Below, piece after piece: positions 1-10,194 of a stretch of DNA of 64,000 bases; position 1 is the stretch's first letter; each line of letters begins with the position of its first letter. A program made the translations under genes and the position numbers. Source of the DNA: Pogostemon cablin (lineage: Eukaryota; Streptophyta; Magnoliopsida; Lamiales; Lamiaceae); the NCBI GenBank assembly GCA_023678885.1, contig CM042985.1, positions 7,304,985-7,368,984 of the forward strand, given 5' to 3'. Under the pieces are notes generated by a model, which searched no databases, had not been told where the DNA came from, and worked only from the letters and a program-made list of their open reading frames with translations.

Positions 1-2704
1 TGAAAAGATTTCATTATAATCCACACCTTCTTGCTGTGAAAACCCTCTTGCTACAAGCCTTGCTTTATATCTTATTCCTCCTTTCTTGCTTGTAACTGGT
101 TTCTTCTTATATATCCATTTACAACCTACAAGTTTCTGGTTAGCAGGCCTGTCTACAATCATCCAAGTATTATTCCTTTTTAAAGATTGCAAATCTTCTT
201 CCATAGCATCCAACCAATGCATACTCTCCTTACTTGAAACTGCTTCTGAGTATGTCCTAGGTTCATAGACATCAACATCTGATGCCATATACAATGCATA
301 TGATACAATGTCTGCCTCTATGTATCTTATAGGTGTTTTGATCTGCCTTCTCAATATGTCCCTAACCAATTGATAGCTACTTAGAGTTCTTCTTTCATTT
401 GAACCAGATGACTCTGACCTTTCTTCAGCAGCTGTTTCCTCATGTACACTACCCTCTCTATGACCTTGATCATGCTGTACAATTATTTTGTCATCATACT
501 CCACCTCAAACTCACACTTATCAGCAGTTATCACCTTATCAGACCCTTTCTCCAACAAAGACATCCTTTCTTCATTGAATGTAACATCTCTACTAACTAT
601 GAACTTGTTATTCTCATAACACCATAGTCTGTACCCTTTTACCTCTTTAGGATAGCCTACTAGCACACACTTAATTGCTCTAGGATCTAACTTATCTTGT
701 TTCTGATGTGAATACACCAGATAACCAATAATCCTCAGATGACTGTAATCTGGTACCCTTCCAGACCACACTTCTTCAGGTGGTTTAAACTTGAGTGTTG
801 TGCATGGTGACAAATTGATCAAGTAAGCTGCAGTAGATACTAGCTCACCCTAGAAACTTTTTGAGAAACCTCCACTACTCATCATACACCTAACTCTTGC
901 AAGAAGTGTTTGATTCATTCTCTCAGCCACTCTATTTTGCTGTGGAGTACCTGGTACTGTCCTGTGCCTCTTAATACCCTTCTCTTGACAAAACTTATTG
1001 AATTCATGTGACATAAATTCAAGACCATTGTCTGTTCTTAAGAACTTGACCTTGTTTCCAGTCTGTAATTCTACTTCTGTCAACCATACTTTAAAAACTG
1101 ACAGTGCTTCATCCTTGGTTTTCAGAATTTTAATCCATACCTTTCTTGAATAATCATCAATGAATGAAATGAAGTATTTCCCACCTCATATTGTTGAAGT
1201 CTTGGAAGGCCCCCAAAGATCTGAGTGAATATATTCTAACCTAGCTTTGGTATTATGTTCAGCTGCACAAAACTGCAATCTTTTTGCCTTTCCTAATATA
1301 CAAGCTTCACATTGATCCAACTTACAGGTTGAGCTGATCTCAAGAATCTTCTGCCTTGCAAGTTCTTGTAAACCTCTTTCACTTATATGACCAAGCCTCC
1401 CATGCCAAACCTTAACACTACTATCATCCTTAGTTGTATTAATCTGTCCAGTTACTACAGAACCATCCAAGAAGTACATATCAGATCTCTTGAATCCTTT
1501 AGCAACTACTACCTTTCCTTTCAAGACAACAAGTGTATTTTCTTTCAAATGGCACTCATATCCTTGAGAAACTAACATTCCAAGAGATATTAGATTTCTC
1601 CTTAAGCTTGGTATATATCTAACATTCTTTAACATTATGACTTTTCCATCAAACATTCTAAGTTTGACAGAACCAATTCCAACAATCTTGCAAGTATGAT
1701 CATCACCTAGCATTACTGATCCTTCATCTTGTAACTTCAATTCAGTAAACCAATCTTTCCTAGAAGTCATATGAAAAGTACATCCAGAATCCATAACCCA
1801 TTCTTCTGAAACTGAACTAGAACACACAGACATTGCTTTAATGAAATCAGAATTTGTAGCAACTTGATTTGTTGTTACCTGATTTGCATGAGGCCTTTTA
1901 TTTCCTCCCTTTTCAGCTATCTTCTTTGCTACCATTGCTTTCCATTTGAAATATTGCTTCTTGTAATGTCCAGGCTTATTGCAGTGGAAGCAATTCTTGT
2001 TTTCTTCTTCATCTGCTGGTGCACTATAGTTCTTTTCTGGCTTTCTCTTATCAACATTATTCTTATTATTCTGCTCCACTGGTTTTGTTTCTTCACTGTC
2101 AATCCTTCTGCACTTGCTTGTTGTTCTGGATTCTTGTGAAGTACCTTTACCTTAACTGCCAACAACACTTGCTCAAGGGAGATGGATTCAGCATTGGCAA
2201 ACAATAAAGTATCTCTTAAACCTTCAAAAGGCTTTGGAAGTGCTGACATGAGAATGACAGCCTTGTCTTCAGTTGACAGGGCCACATCAATGTTTTCTAA
2301 GTCATCAATGATCTTGTTAAACTCATCTAACTGACCAATTATAGACTTATCTTCTGATACTTTGAAGGAGTACAACTTCTGCTTCATGTACAAACGGTTG
2401 GCCAAACTTTTAACCATGTACAACTCCTTCAGTTTCTTCCAAACTCCTCTTGTAGTAACTTCTTTTGAAATCTCCTTTAGGGCATTATCTCCAAGACACA
2501 AGATGAGAGCACTTCTGGCCTTGGTTTATTGATCTTGATCTGCTGCAAGAACCGCAGCATCAACTCCTGCGATCTGACCTTTAAGCAATGGTTTAATGGC
2601 ATCTGATAAATCTTGTTGAACCAAAATGGCCTCCATCTTCATCCTCCACAAGCTGAAGTTGCCTTCTCTGTGAACTTCTCAATATTAAACTTTGTGGTAA
2701 CCAT
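1..2704 (-). pseudogene. copia gag-pol polyprotein, degenerate and partial
   Basis: The probable gag start codon is at 2702-2704 on the minus strand. A frameshift follows at about 2650-2660, where the reading moves to a frame encoding WRMKMEAILVQQDLSDAIKP, a typical copia gag N-terminus. An in-frame stop lies near 2530. The 2501-1929 segment is the gag body (UBN2 type). The 2079-1186 segment has a CCHC knuckle (CFHCNKPGHYKK), the protease motif DSGCTFHMTS and the integrase HHCC region (HGRLGHISERGL). The 1083-850 segment has the integrase core (TDNGLEFMS, GTPQQNRVAERMNQTL). Past a stop at about 850 the frame continues through the end of integrase into RT (ARLVARGFSQQEGVDY), cut at the edge. 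At least two stops and one frameshift make it non-functional. Confidence 0.9.
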
Positions 2705-2780
2705 TTGATCTTCTTCTTCTCCACTGAGTCTTCTTCTTCTTCTTCTGGTTTTGGCTTCCCACAGACTGCGCCAATTCTTA

Positions 2781-3523
2781 TGAATGCAGTAAGCTTGATC
2801 AACTAAATTGCTCACACTCTAATCTAATATCTAATTGTATATTGAATCAAACCAAAAATTGAAGGAAATGAAGAAAGAAGACACGAATTATAGTAGTTCG
2901 ATCATGTTGATCTACATTCACTTTCTAAAGGAGAGTATTCACTATATGATGAAAAACATGGTTACAATATGAAGATGATGATGAACTTGAACTTGAAAAC
3001 CCTAATCTTATATGCTAGCTTGTATGATGATCTACACACTCTTATGTATATATACTTGTTGTACATGATCATATATATATATACTTCACTGTCATGCACA
3101 CACCTAACAACCATATGATCAGTTTGTAACTGCCTTCAACTGATCCAACTTCTTATGCCAACCAACCTTTAAACTAACTGATCTTATGGCTCAAGAATCT
3201 TGCCAAGTCATCAATCTATCAGTTCGTCCTTCACATTGATCCAAACTGACATGCAGCATATTAATTCGACCTGATGCCAAGTCGAACTTTGATCAAACCG
3301 CAACAAGTGAAACATTCTGTTTTCAGTTTATCATTGGTTCGACCACGACACTTATGGTTCGACCATACCTACTGGTCGAACCTAGGTCGAACCGTGCCAT
3401 GTTTTGGATTATCATCGGTTCGACCACGTCACTTATGGTTCGACCATACCTTCTGGTCGAACCTTGGTCGAACCATGCCAAAACAACCATGCAAGCTTGT
3501 GCATGCATGATCTATACTTAACA
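2781..3523 (-). repeat. 5' LTR of the copia element
   Basis: Minus-strand ends are TGTTAAG... at 3523 and ...TGCATTCA at 2781, about 743 bp. The inner border is less certain than the outer one because no second LTR is in the window. A TATATATA run at about 3047-3056 on the minus strand is the likely promoter. Immediately inside the LTR the minus strand reads TTGGCGCAGTCTGTGGGAA, the probable primer-binding region. Confidence 0.7.
3329..3490. repeat. 81-bp tandem repeat (2 copies) in the copia LTR
   Basis: Two units start at TATCATTGGTTCGACC and TATCATCGGTTCGACC, 81 bp apart (GGTTCGACCACG at 3336 and 3417). Each contains GGTTCGACC and its reverse complement GGTCGAACC more than once, so each unit can fold on itself. 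It lies in the U3-like part of the LTR. Because 81 is a multiple of three, short ORFs span it on both strands; they look fortuitous. Confidence 0.85.
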
Positions 3524-3789
3524 GTATATGATGGGATTAATTAATCTTAAAATGGAGAACAGATCCATTTCATTGATTAAGCAAACAATGCAATGGAACT
3601 CAACTGCTTAGAGTTGAGATTTTTTGCGCAGCAGAATTCAGAAGTAATTTTTTATTATTCTTATAAGTGAGAACTAAATTAATCTTTTGATGACAGTTAT
3701 TATGCTCTAGAAAAATAACGAAACAATAAAAAATTAGTTATTTTTTCTTGATCTAATTCCAATAAAATTGATTTCATGCCATGGAGGGG

Positions 3790-4850
3790 CAGCGATTGGG
3801 AACCAGAATTAGAATTTTAGGGAGTGGTGGTTTATTTTAAGTACTGCAACTGAGAATGATAATAGTAATGTGGAATGATAATGAATTTTTGTAAGTAATT
3901 GTAGTGTTTGGTTGATTAGTGGAAATAAATATTTTATGTTAAAAAAATTATAATTTAATAAATTTTTTACTATATTAGTGGATTTTAATTTTAATTTTAT
4001 TTTTTCTTAAGAATATATTATTTTAATAATTTAAATTTTGTAAAAGAAAATATATTACCATCCAACCAAACCATCTATTTTGATTTCATTCTCATCTCAT
4101 TATTTAAAAGTATTTGATTTCTTTAAAAAAAGGACATGTGCAAATTATGTGATTTTTTAATGCACATTAATGATATCCTCTTTAAAATAAAATAATATAA
4201 TATAATAGTAATAATAATTTAATTCAATTTTACTTACATATTTTAAAACTTACCTTATTTTTCGTTATCTATAAAAATCAAGACGGAGAATCTTATTATA
4301 AATCTGGTGTTATAAAACAAAATTAAATTGGAGGCCGCCAAGTAACACCTTTTAGTTGTCAATTTGTCACATTTCAAATCCAAATTAAAAGTTTAATGCT
4401 CATTAAATTGAGGGATATCTCTACAAATCTATAATCGGCCTGTTCCCACCGTATTATTATTATTTTATATGTGATAAATAAATTTATTTGTGACATGTAT
4501 GGAGTAATGGATGGATATACTTTTTAAGTGGACCCAAATTATAAATCGGATGCTTTGAAAGTGAAAGGGCAACTAAAATATTTCATTACTCAAATAGTCC
4601 TTTTTTTGGAGCCTTTTCAAATTAATTATAACTCATTTTCCACATACCATAAACTTATTGAGTACAAGAATTCTGGATAGTTCATTTAAAAATAAATAAA
4701 ACTCTGAAGTTTGAATTAATAAAGAGTTGGATAATATTTTCTTAAAAAAAAATGAATGTGTTTTGCAACATTGGTTATTGGTTAGAGATGAATTTTTATT
4801 TTTTTTATTTTATTTTTTTGCAAATTTTCTAATATAATGATTAATTTATA
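3790..4850. other. AT-rich intergenic DNA
   Basis: No ORF with coding character, RNA gene or clear transposon end was found here. It is AT-rich with scattered short A and T runs. Confidence 0.6.
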
Positions 4851-4851
4851 T

Positions 4852-5155
4852 GAGTGTATATTGGGTGCACCCAGGTGCAAGGGTGCACCCACATGTGTAT
4901 AATTTTTTATTCTATTTTATATACATGTCATTCTATTTATACGTGTTTCGTAATAATTGTATACTTTTTTCACACTAAGTTTTTTATTAAAAAAACTAGC
5001 ATCATATGTGTGTAACTTTTTATTCAATAAGTGTATACATGTTTTTTAATAATTGTATATTTTTTTATACTCAATTTTTCATTAAAAAACTAACAGTTAA
5101 ATTGTATACATTTTTGCTCTTAATTGTATATATTTATAAAATATAAATATCTTTA
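4852..5155. mobile_element. MITE remnant, GTGCACCC family, right end lost
   Basis: It begins GAGTGTATATTGGGTGCACC and its first ~250 bp match the copy at 43439-43749, including GTAATAATTGTATACTTTTT. The right terminal repeat (GGTGCACCCGGGTGCAC in the other copy) is missing, so this copy is truncated. Confidence 0.65.
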
Positions 5156-5259
5156 TTTAAAATTTCGTTAAACTTATTAAAATCCTTTGACAATTAAAAG
5201 CATGTGATTTGACCAACATACCAAAGAAATTATTTTGTTTAACTAAATACATTCTTTTT

Positions 5260-6080
5260 GTCATTTTAATACATCATCTCATGTGTCACACTATTTGATA
5301 AGTGACACGTATGATAGAAAAGGAAATTACTAATTTACTAGCTCCCCTAAAGAAGAAAGCTTAAATCTTAAGGCAATGGTTTATTTCTAGGGGTGTCAAC
5401 AGGCCGGGTCTGGATCGGGTAGTTAACTACCCAGACCCAGTCCGTTTCTGAAAAACCCGCCCCGCACCCGTACTAGTCCTATATCATAGGACCCATGCCC
5501 AGACCCATACGGGGTGGGTCCTCCCCGCCCCGTCCTTTTTTTTTAAATTAATCCTCAATCACATAAATTTAAATTTTCATGTACTCACATACAAAAAATA
5601 TTCATATAATTATTTATAAATATTAATTTAATATGTAATCACATACAAAAAATATTCATATATTTAAATAAATAAACCATAAGAATATTAAATATAATTA
5701 TAATTTAATAAATTATTATCATATACTTATAAATAATTTATATGTATTAAATATAAAATAATTGTATAATATATATATATATATATATATTAACATAAAA
5801 TATAATTATATGTATAAAATATAAAATAATTTTTAATATATTATATACGAGGCGGGTCGGGGCGGGTTGATTCTAAGTTAATACCTGGACCCACCCCATA
5901 TATGTACGGGTCCGGGCCGGGCCACCCCGTTTCTCTTACGGGCTGGGTCTGGACCATCCCAAAACGTGCGGGACGGGCCGGGCACCCGCGGGCCGGATCA
6001 AAATTGACACCCTTATTTATTTTCCTTTTTATGTATCAATCATATAACGCGTGACACAAAAGATGATGTATGAAAATGAC
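5260..6080. mobile_element. outer MITE (CATCATCT...GTGTCAC type) split by a second MITE
   Basis: The left end, GTCATTTTAATACATCATCT, is matched inverted at the right end (GTCATTTTCATACATCATCT on the minus strand), both followed by a GTGTCAC motif. A different element (5390-6013) sits between them. Related copies lie at 44296-44465 and, partly, at 47216-47314 and 62764-62940. Confidence 0.7.
5390..6013. mobile_element. hAT-like MITE, GGGGTGTCAA...TTGACACCC ends
   Basis: The terminal inverted repeats are GGGGTGTCAAC at 5390 and TTGACACCC ending near 6013. Both subterminal parts are GC-rich runs of GGGCCGGGT-like words and the middle is very AT-rich. No transposase ORF is present, so it is non-autonomous. 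A possible imperfect 8-bp target duplication (TATTTCTA/TATTTATT) fits hAT. Confidence 0.7.
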
Positions 6081-6410
6081 GTAGAAGATTTGGTGTAAAA
6101 TAACACCTCATTCAAACTTTGAACAAATATTGAAAGGTGATGTAATAAACCCATTTGGGTTGGGTGATTAATGTATTTTAGTTTCACCTGTATTTCATTC
6201 TTTTACTAAATGACACGGGTTAGTTTTTTACTTGAATAACATTACACTTATGGTTTTAGCTAACTTTGTAAGATAATAGTAACCCAAATAGTTTATTTAA
6301 AGAGTTTGTAAACACTAAAAACATTTTATTAGAAAATGGTTTTACATTTATATTATTTGTAAATACCTAAAGTTTCATATGCATAAATATATATAAGCAA
6401 ATATTAGAAT

Positions 6411-6870
6411 ACAACTGTCCTACCAATTCCAAAATGTACAACCTCCTTTTTTTATATTCAGAGTGTGTTTTCCTCATTTTTTTTAACTGTTATTGTTACT
6501 GTTTTCTTTATTTTTTGTTTTTTTATTTTTTATTTATTTAATTTTAGGGATACAATTGTAATTTTACCTTTGTGGTTTAGGGTATAATTTATTCATATGG
6601 TTTAGGGTTTAGGGTATAATTATAATTTTACCCTTGTGATTTAGGATATAATTTATCCCTAAGGTTTAGAATATAATTGTAATTTTACCCTTGTAGTTTA
6701 GGGTATAATTTATTTCTATGATTTAGGGTTTATGGTATAATTGTAATTTTACCCTTGTAGTTTAGGGTATAATTTATCCCTAGAATTTAGGGTATAATAG
6801 TCATTTAAATGATAAGAAGAATGGGACAAAGCATGTACCAATTGAATTGGTATTAGTTGTACCCTTGTCC
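6411..6870. mobile_element. MITE with internal TTTAGGG-containing repeats, copy 1
   Basis: The ends are inverted copies of a GGAC-AGGGTACAACT-type sequence with ACCAATT nearby. The interior repeats a ~35-bp unit combining TTTAGGGTATAAT and GTAATTTTACCCTTGTGG. A second copy at 43776-44214 has the same layout. The TTTAGGG words look like plant telomere repeat but are spaced by other sequence, so this is not telomeric DNA. Confidence 0.7.
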
Positions 6871-6883
6871 TTCTCATATACAA

Positions 6884-7023
6884 ATGATTAGATTTTATCC
6901 CCTTTATATAATTTTTATATGAAACTAAAGAGGGACAAGAGTTATCATGTGAGATGATTAGATTTTATCCCCCTTGTATATAATTTTATATGAAACTAAA
7001 GAGGGACAAGAGTTATCGTGTGA
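6884..7023. repeat. 70-bp tandem duplication
   Basis: ATGATTAGATTTTATCCCC starts at 6884 and again at 6954. The copies are nearly identical through AAAGAGGGACAAGAGTTATC. Non-coding. Confidence 0.9.
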
Positions 7024-7057
7024 GACGACCAATAAAATTAATCAGTGAGATAAAGTA

Positions 7058-7298
7058 CTCCCTCCTTCCGTGAATTTGCGCACGTATTTTAATGCACGAA
7101 GCTTAAAAAAAGTTAATTTTTTATGTATAAATATGTATAAAATTATTGAAACGTGAGTAAAAAGTGAATATTTTAGATAATTTAATGAAAAAGGTATGTA
7201 AAGTTATTGAGATGTGTGTAAAAAGTGGGTAGTATTATAATGTATTTTATCCATTTTTAGAAACGTGCATAAGTATTGAGACGGATCAAGAAGGAAAG
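7058..7298. mobile_element. Stowaway-like MITE, diverged
   Basis: The left end CTCCCTCCTTCCGTGAA is flanked by TA. The right end contains GAGACGGATCAAGAAGGAAAG, a diverged inverted copy. Length and ends fit the Tc1/mariner-derived Stowaway type seen repeatedly in this window. Confidence 0.6.
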
Positions 7299-7549
7299 TT
7301 TGCAGAGTGGGGAGGAGTATGAATTATTTAAAGAAGGATTCCAACTCATTCAATATAACAGCTTTTGGCAAAATGATTTTTATTTATATTACTATTTTTT
7401 TATTAATTTTATCGTAGAATTGTCTAAACGCGTGCAAACCCCATTTTTCATTGAATTGAAATTTTTCTTATCACATTGGAACAAAAAAATAACTTCAATT
7501 AATTGGTCTTTATGGTCGAATTAGGAAAGATCTATCTTATCTTTCCTAA

Positions 7550-7552
7550 AAA

Positions 7553-7646
<94 letters not shown>
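7550..7646. repeat. poly-A plus (TA)n microsatellite
   Basis: About 20 A residues are followed by roughly 38 TA units, ending at the left edge of a MITE. The right arm of the duplication lacks this run, so it arose after the duplication. Confidence 0.95.
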
Positions 7647-7647
<1 letters not shown>

Positions 7648-7868
7648 TCCCGTTCCTTGGTAAGAGTCACATTTGCTTTTTGGAACGTGAATTAAAAAGT
7701 ATTATTATTTAATGTGTAGTGAGTAGTTGTATTAGTAGGTGTGTGGACCCCATGTTTTAATTGTATTAGTGGGTGTGAGTGGTCCCATGTGTCCAAAAAA
7801 GGAAATGAGATCATTTGGGTGAGACAACCAAAATGGTAAAATGAGACTCTTATCTAGGGACGGAGGAA
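7647..7868. mobile_element. Stowaway-like MITE
   Basis: The ends are CTCCCGTTCCTTGG and GGGACGGAGGA, inverted with respect to each other. The interior carries the family motif TATTATTTAATGTGTAGTGA. It inserted into, or next to, the TA microsatellite, in line with TA target preference. Confidence 0.8.
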
Positions 7869-8306
7869 AATATATATATATATTTGCTTTATTGACTTTT
7901 AAAAGGTGATTTTGTTCTTTTAGTTAAGTTAAAATGTATGTTAGGTGTGTGATGGTGAAATAAATTAGGAAAATACGAAGAGTTTTTTATGAATGCATGT
8001 GTAATAAATAATTTTAGATTGGGCCTTACTTGTTACGTTGGCCTTGGGTCACACCTCAGCCCATGACAGTCATATCCATAAATTAAAATAAAACTTGAGC
8101 GAACGTGTAGGCCTAATTAAAACACAAGATTCTTAAATGGGTTAAATTCAATAGAAATATGAAGAAAGAAGATGAGTATATATATTTATATTAACAATGT
8201 ATATAATTCAAGGTTGGGCCTTTGTTGTTGTGAAGTTGGGCCTGAGCCACACTTTAGCCCTGAACATTTATAGTCATAATTAAACTATTAACTTTGGGGA
8301 ACATGT

Positions 8307-9369
8307 TGTAACAACAAAATTTGTATTTATTAAAATACAAAATAAATTACAAAGAAAATCAAATATGGATTGAACTTGAGAATTAAGGTAAACAGCTTAT
8401 ATTTGTCCTCTGATTCCTCTCTTGAGTTGACTTCTTGACTTTATCAACTTTCGGAGCTGGATCTTCGGATGAAGCTTGTCCGAGCTCTGACTATGTAGTC
8501 TTGACGTTGACCCGGAGATGTCGAGCCTTTGTTCGGATTGAACGTTGACTTGAAAACTTTTCTGTGGAAGAAGGTTGTTGACTGAAAGATCGCCGGATCG
8601 GAGGGGCTTGGCACCTTGATCTCTAACCAGAGGCGGATGACTGGAAGAACGCCGGACCGGAGGGCTTGGCAGCTTAATCTCTGATCGGAGGCGGATGGCT
8701 GGAAGAACGCCGAATAGGAGGGCTTGTCGGCTTGATCTCTGATCGGAGGCGGATGGCTGGAAGAACGCCGGATCGGAGGGATTGACAGCTTGATCTCTGA
8801 TCGGAGGCGGTTGGCTGGAATAACGCCGGATCGGAGGGCTTGGCAGCTTGATCTCTGATCGGAGGCGGTTGGCCGGAATAACGCCGGATCGGAGGGTTTG
8901 GCAGCTTGATCTCTGATCGGAGCCGGTTGGCTGGAATAACGCCGGATCAGAGGGCTTGACAGCTTGATCTCTGATTGCAGACCGTTCTTGACTTGAAGAT
9001 GCTTGAAGATCTCAAGTCTTGACTTGAAGATGCTTGAAGATCTCAAGGGAGCACTGCTCGTATTCTTGATCTCTTCAGAAGCGCGTCTTCAGATGTTTTT
9101 GGTGTGTCTGGAATGAGGACTGAAGGCCCTTATTTATATGTAGAGAAAATAATCACTTGAGAGATATTTTCTCCTTTAAAAGATATGTTGGGCTTTTTTC
9201 CTTTAGTTATGCCCGCTGGACTGGATAAGGCTTAATTATCAATTATTTACTCATTTATTTTAGGAATTAATTTATTTAAATTCCTTAATAAATAAATAAT
9301 TAATTGATAATTATTGCATTAATTTGCCACATATTTTATTTAATAGGCAATAAAATTCAGGTGCCTACA
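8307..9369 (-). repeat. 3' LTR of the gag-only element
   Basis: It is bounded by TGTAACAAC on the left and GCCTACA on the right. It contains the 58-bp tandem array at 8560-8985. Confidence 0.93.
8560..8985 (-). repeat. 58-bp tandem repeat, about 7 copies, in the 3' LTR
   Basis: GATCTCTGATCGGAG-like starts fall at 8618, 8676, 8734, 8792, 8850, 8908 and 8966, exactly 58 bp apart. Because 58 is not a multiple of three, a minus-strand reading frame rotates through all three phases of the unit every three copies, yet stays open for 200 codons (9046-8444). I do not annotate that ORF as a gene. Confidence 0.95.
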
Positions 9370-9370
9370 A

Positions 9371-9383
9371 ATGCCCCCTCGCA
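9371..9383 (-). other. polypurine tract
   Basis: The minus strand reads GCGAGGGGGCATT directly before the 3' LTR (TGTAGGCACC), the place and composition expected for plus-strand priming. Confidence 0.8.
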
Positions 9384-9429
9384 TTTTGTTCACGAACGCC
9401 TTTGTGTTGAAGTGAACAAATTGCGACAC

Positions 9430-10160
9430 TCCATTATTGATCAACATGACTGAATTTTATTGCTTGCCTCAGCACCTTGATACGAATAGCCTGAATTATG
9501 ACTGAACTTAGCAGAGTGCTAAGTTGCCTACGTACCTCTTCACAGAGAATCAAGTCATAACATAGTTCAAAGGGACATGATTTGGTTTGAATGGGGTACC
9601 GTACACAGTTTATACTCATACGGGCCAGGAGTAACATGCAGTTTATGCTCGTGCGTTAAAGAGCTTTGAACTTGAACTTGCTGACAATTTATACTCATGT
9701 CAAGGAGTCTTCAATTTGAATTTGTAGACAGATTATACTCTTCCCGAGGAGTCTTGAGCTTGAATTTTGCTGACAATTTATACTCATATCAAGGAGTATA
9801 GAGAGTTTCGTCTCTTCTCAAGGAGATTTGATTTGAGTTAAACAGTTTATACTCATATCAAGGAGTGTAAAATATAGAGAGTTTCGTCTCTTCTCAAGGA
9901 GATTTGATTTGAGTTAAACAGTTTATACTCATATCAAGGAGTGTAAAATATAGAGAGTTTCGTCTCTTCTCAAGGAGATTTGATTTGAGTTAGATAGTTT
10001 AAGCTCGTATCTAGGAGCATAACATGTAGAGAGTTTTGTCTCTTCTCAAGGAGATTTGATTTGAGTTTGGTAGTTTAGGCTCGTATCAAAGGAGCATAAC
10101 ATTTGGAGAGTTTTTAGATAGTTTAAGCTCGTATCAAGGAGCGTAATGCAGACAATTTTA
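9430..10160 (-). repeat. 76-bp tandem repeat region downstream of gag
   Basis: A unit containing AGTTTATACTCATATCAAGG and TCGTCTCTTCTCAAGGAG repeats with a 76-bp period (9843, 9919, 9995) and decays outward into shorter pieces. It occupies the place where pol would be in a complete element. No coding frame is conserved. Confidence 0.85.
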
Positions 10161-10194
10161 GCTCGTGTTAAGGAGCATTGACTTTGTTAATAGT

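Larger units (their letters stand above)
1..3523 (-). mobile_element. Ty1/copia LTR retrotransposon, 5' part, cut by window edge
   Basis: Reading the minus strand from 3523 downward gives a 5' LTR, gag with a CCHC knuckle, protease, integrase and the start of reverse transcriptase. This is the Ty1/copia order, with integrase before RT. The element leaves the window at position 1, so its 3' LTR and target duplication cannot be checked. The outer LTR end reads TGTTAAGTATAG on the minus strand. The coding part carries several stops and a frameshift, so this copy is not autonomous. Confidence 0.93.
3530..8306 (+). repeat. segmental duplication, left arm
   Basis: Several blocks here recur in the same order at 13340-15612: 3533-3600 (ATTAATTAATCTTAAAATGG and on), 3700-3765 (TTATTATGCTCTAGAA and on), 7487-7540 (AATTGGTCTTTATGGTCGAA) and 8005-8306 (two GGGCCT-rich stretches). 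Between the blocks the arms differ by MITE insertions. The arm continues after the 8307-12675 element as AATCCAAATTAG. No gene is visible in it. Confidence 0.8.

Noticed and set aside
3274..3510. ORFs on both strands with a repeated protein motif
   Set aside because: Caused by the 81-bp tandem repeat, a multiple of three, inside the copia LTR.
6540..6800. Interstitial telomere repeat
   Set aside because: TTTAGGG words are present but separated by a constant non-telomeric spacer and bounded by inverted ends, as in the copy at 43776-44214.
7503..7712. ORF encoding a long alternating Ile-Tyr run
   Set aside because: Translation of the TA microsatellite.
8444..9046. 200-codon minus-strand ORF in the LTR (also 11750-12352)
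   Set aside because: It lies wholly in an LTR and is made by a 58-bp tandem repeat read in rotating frames. It has no similarity to a known protein. Kept as a finding on the repeat, not as a gene.
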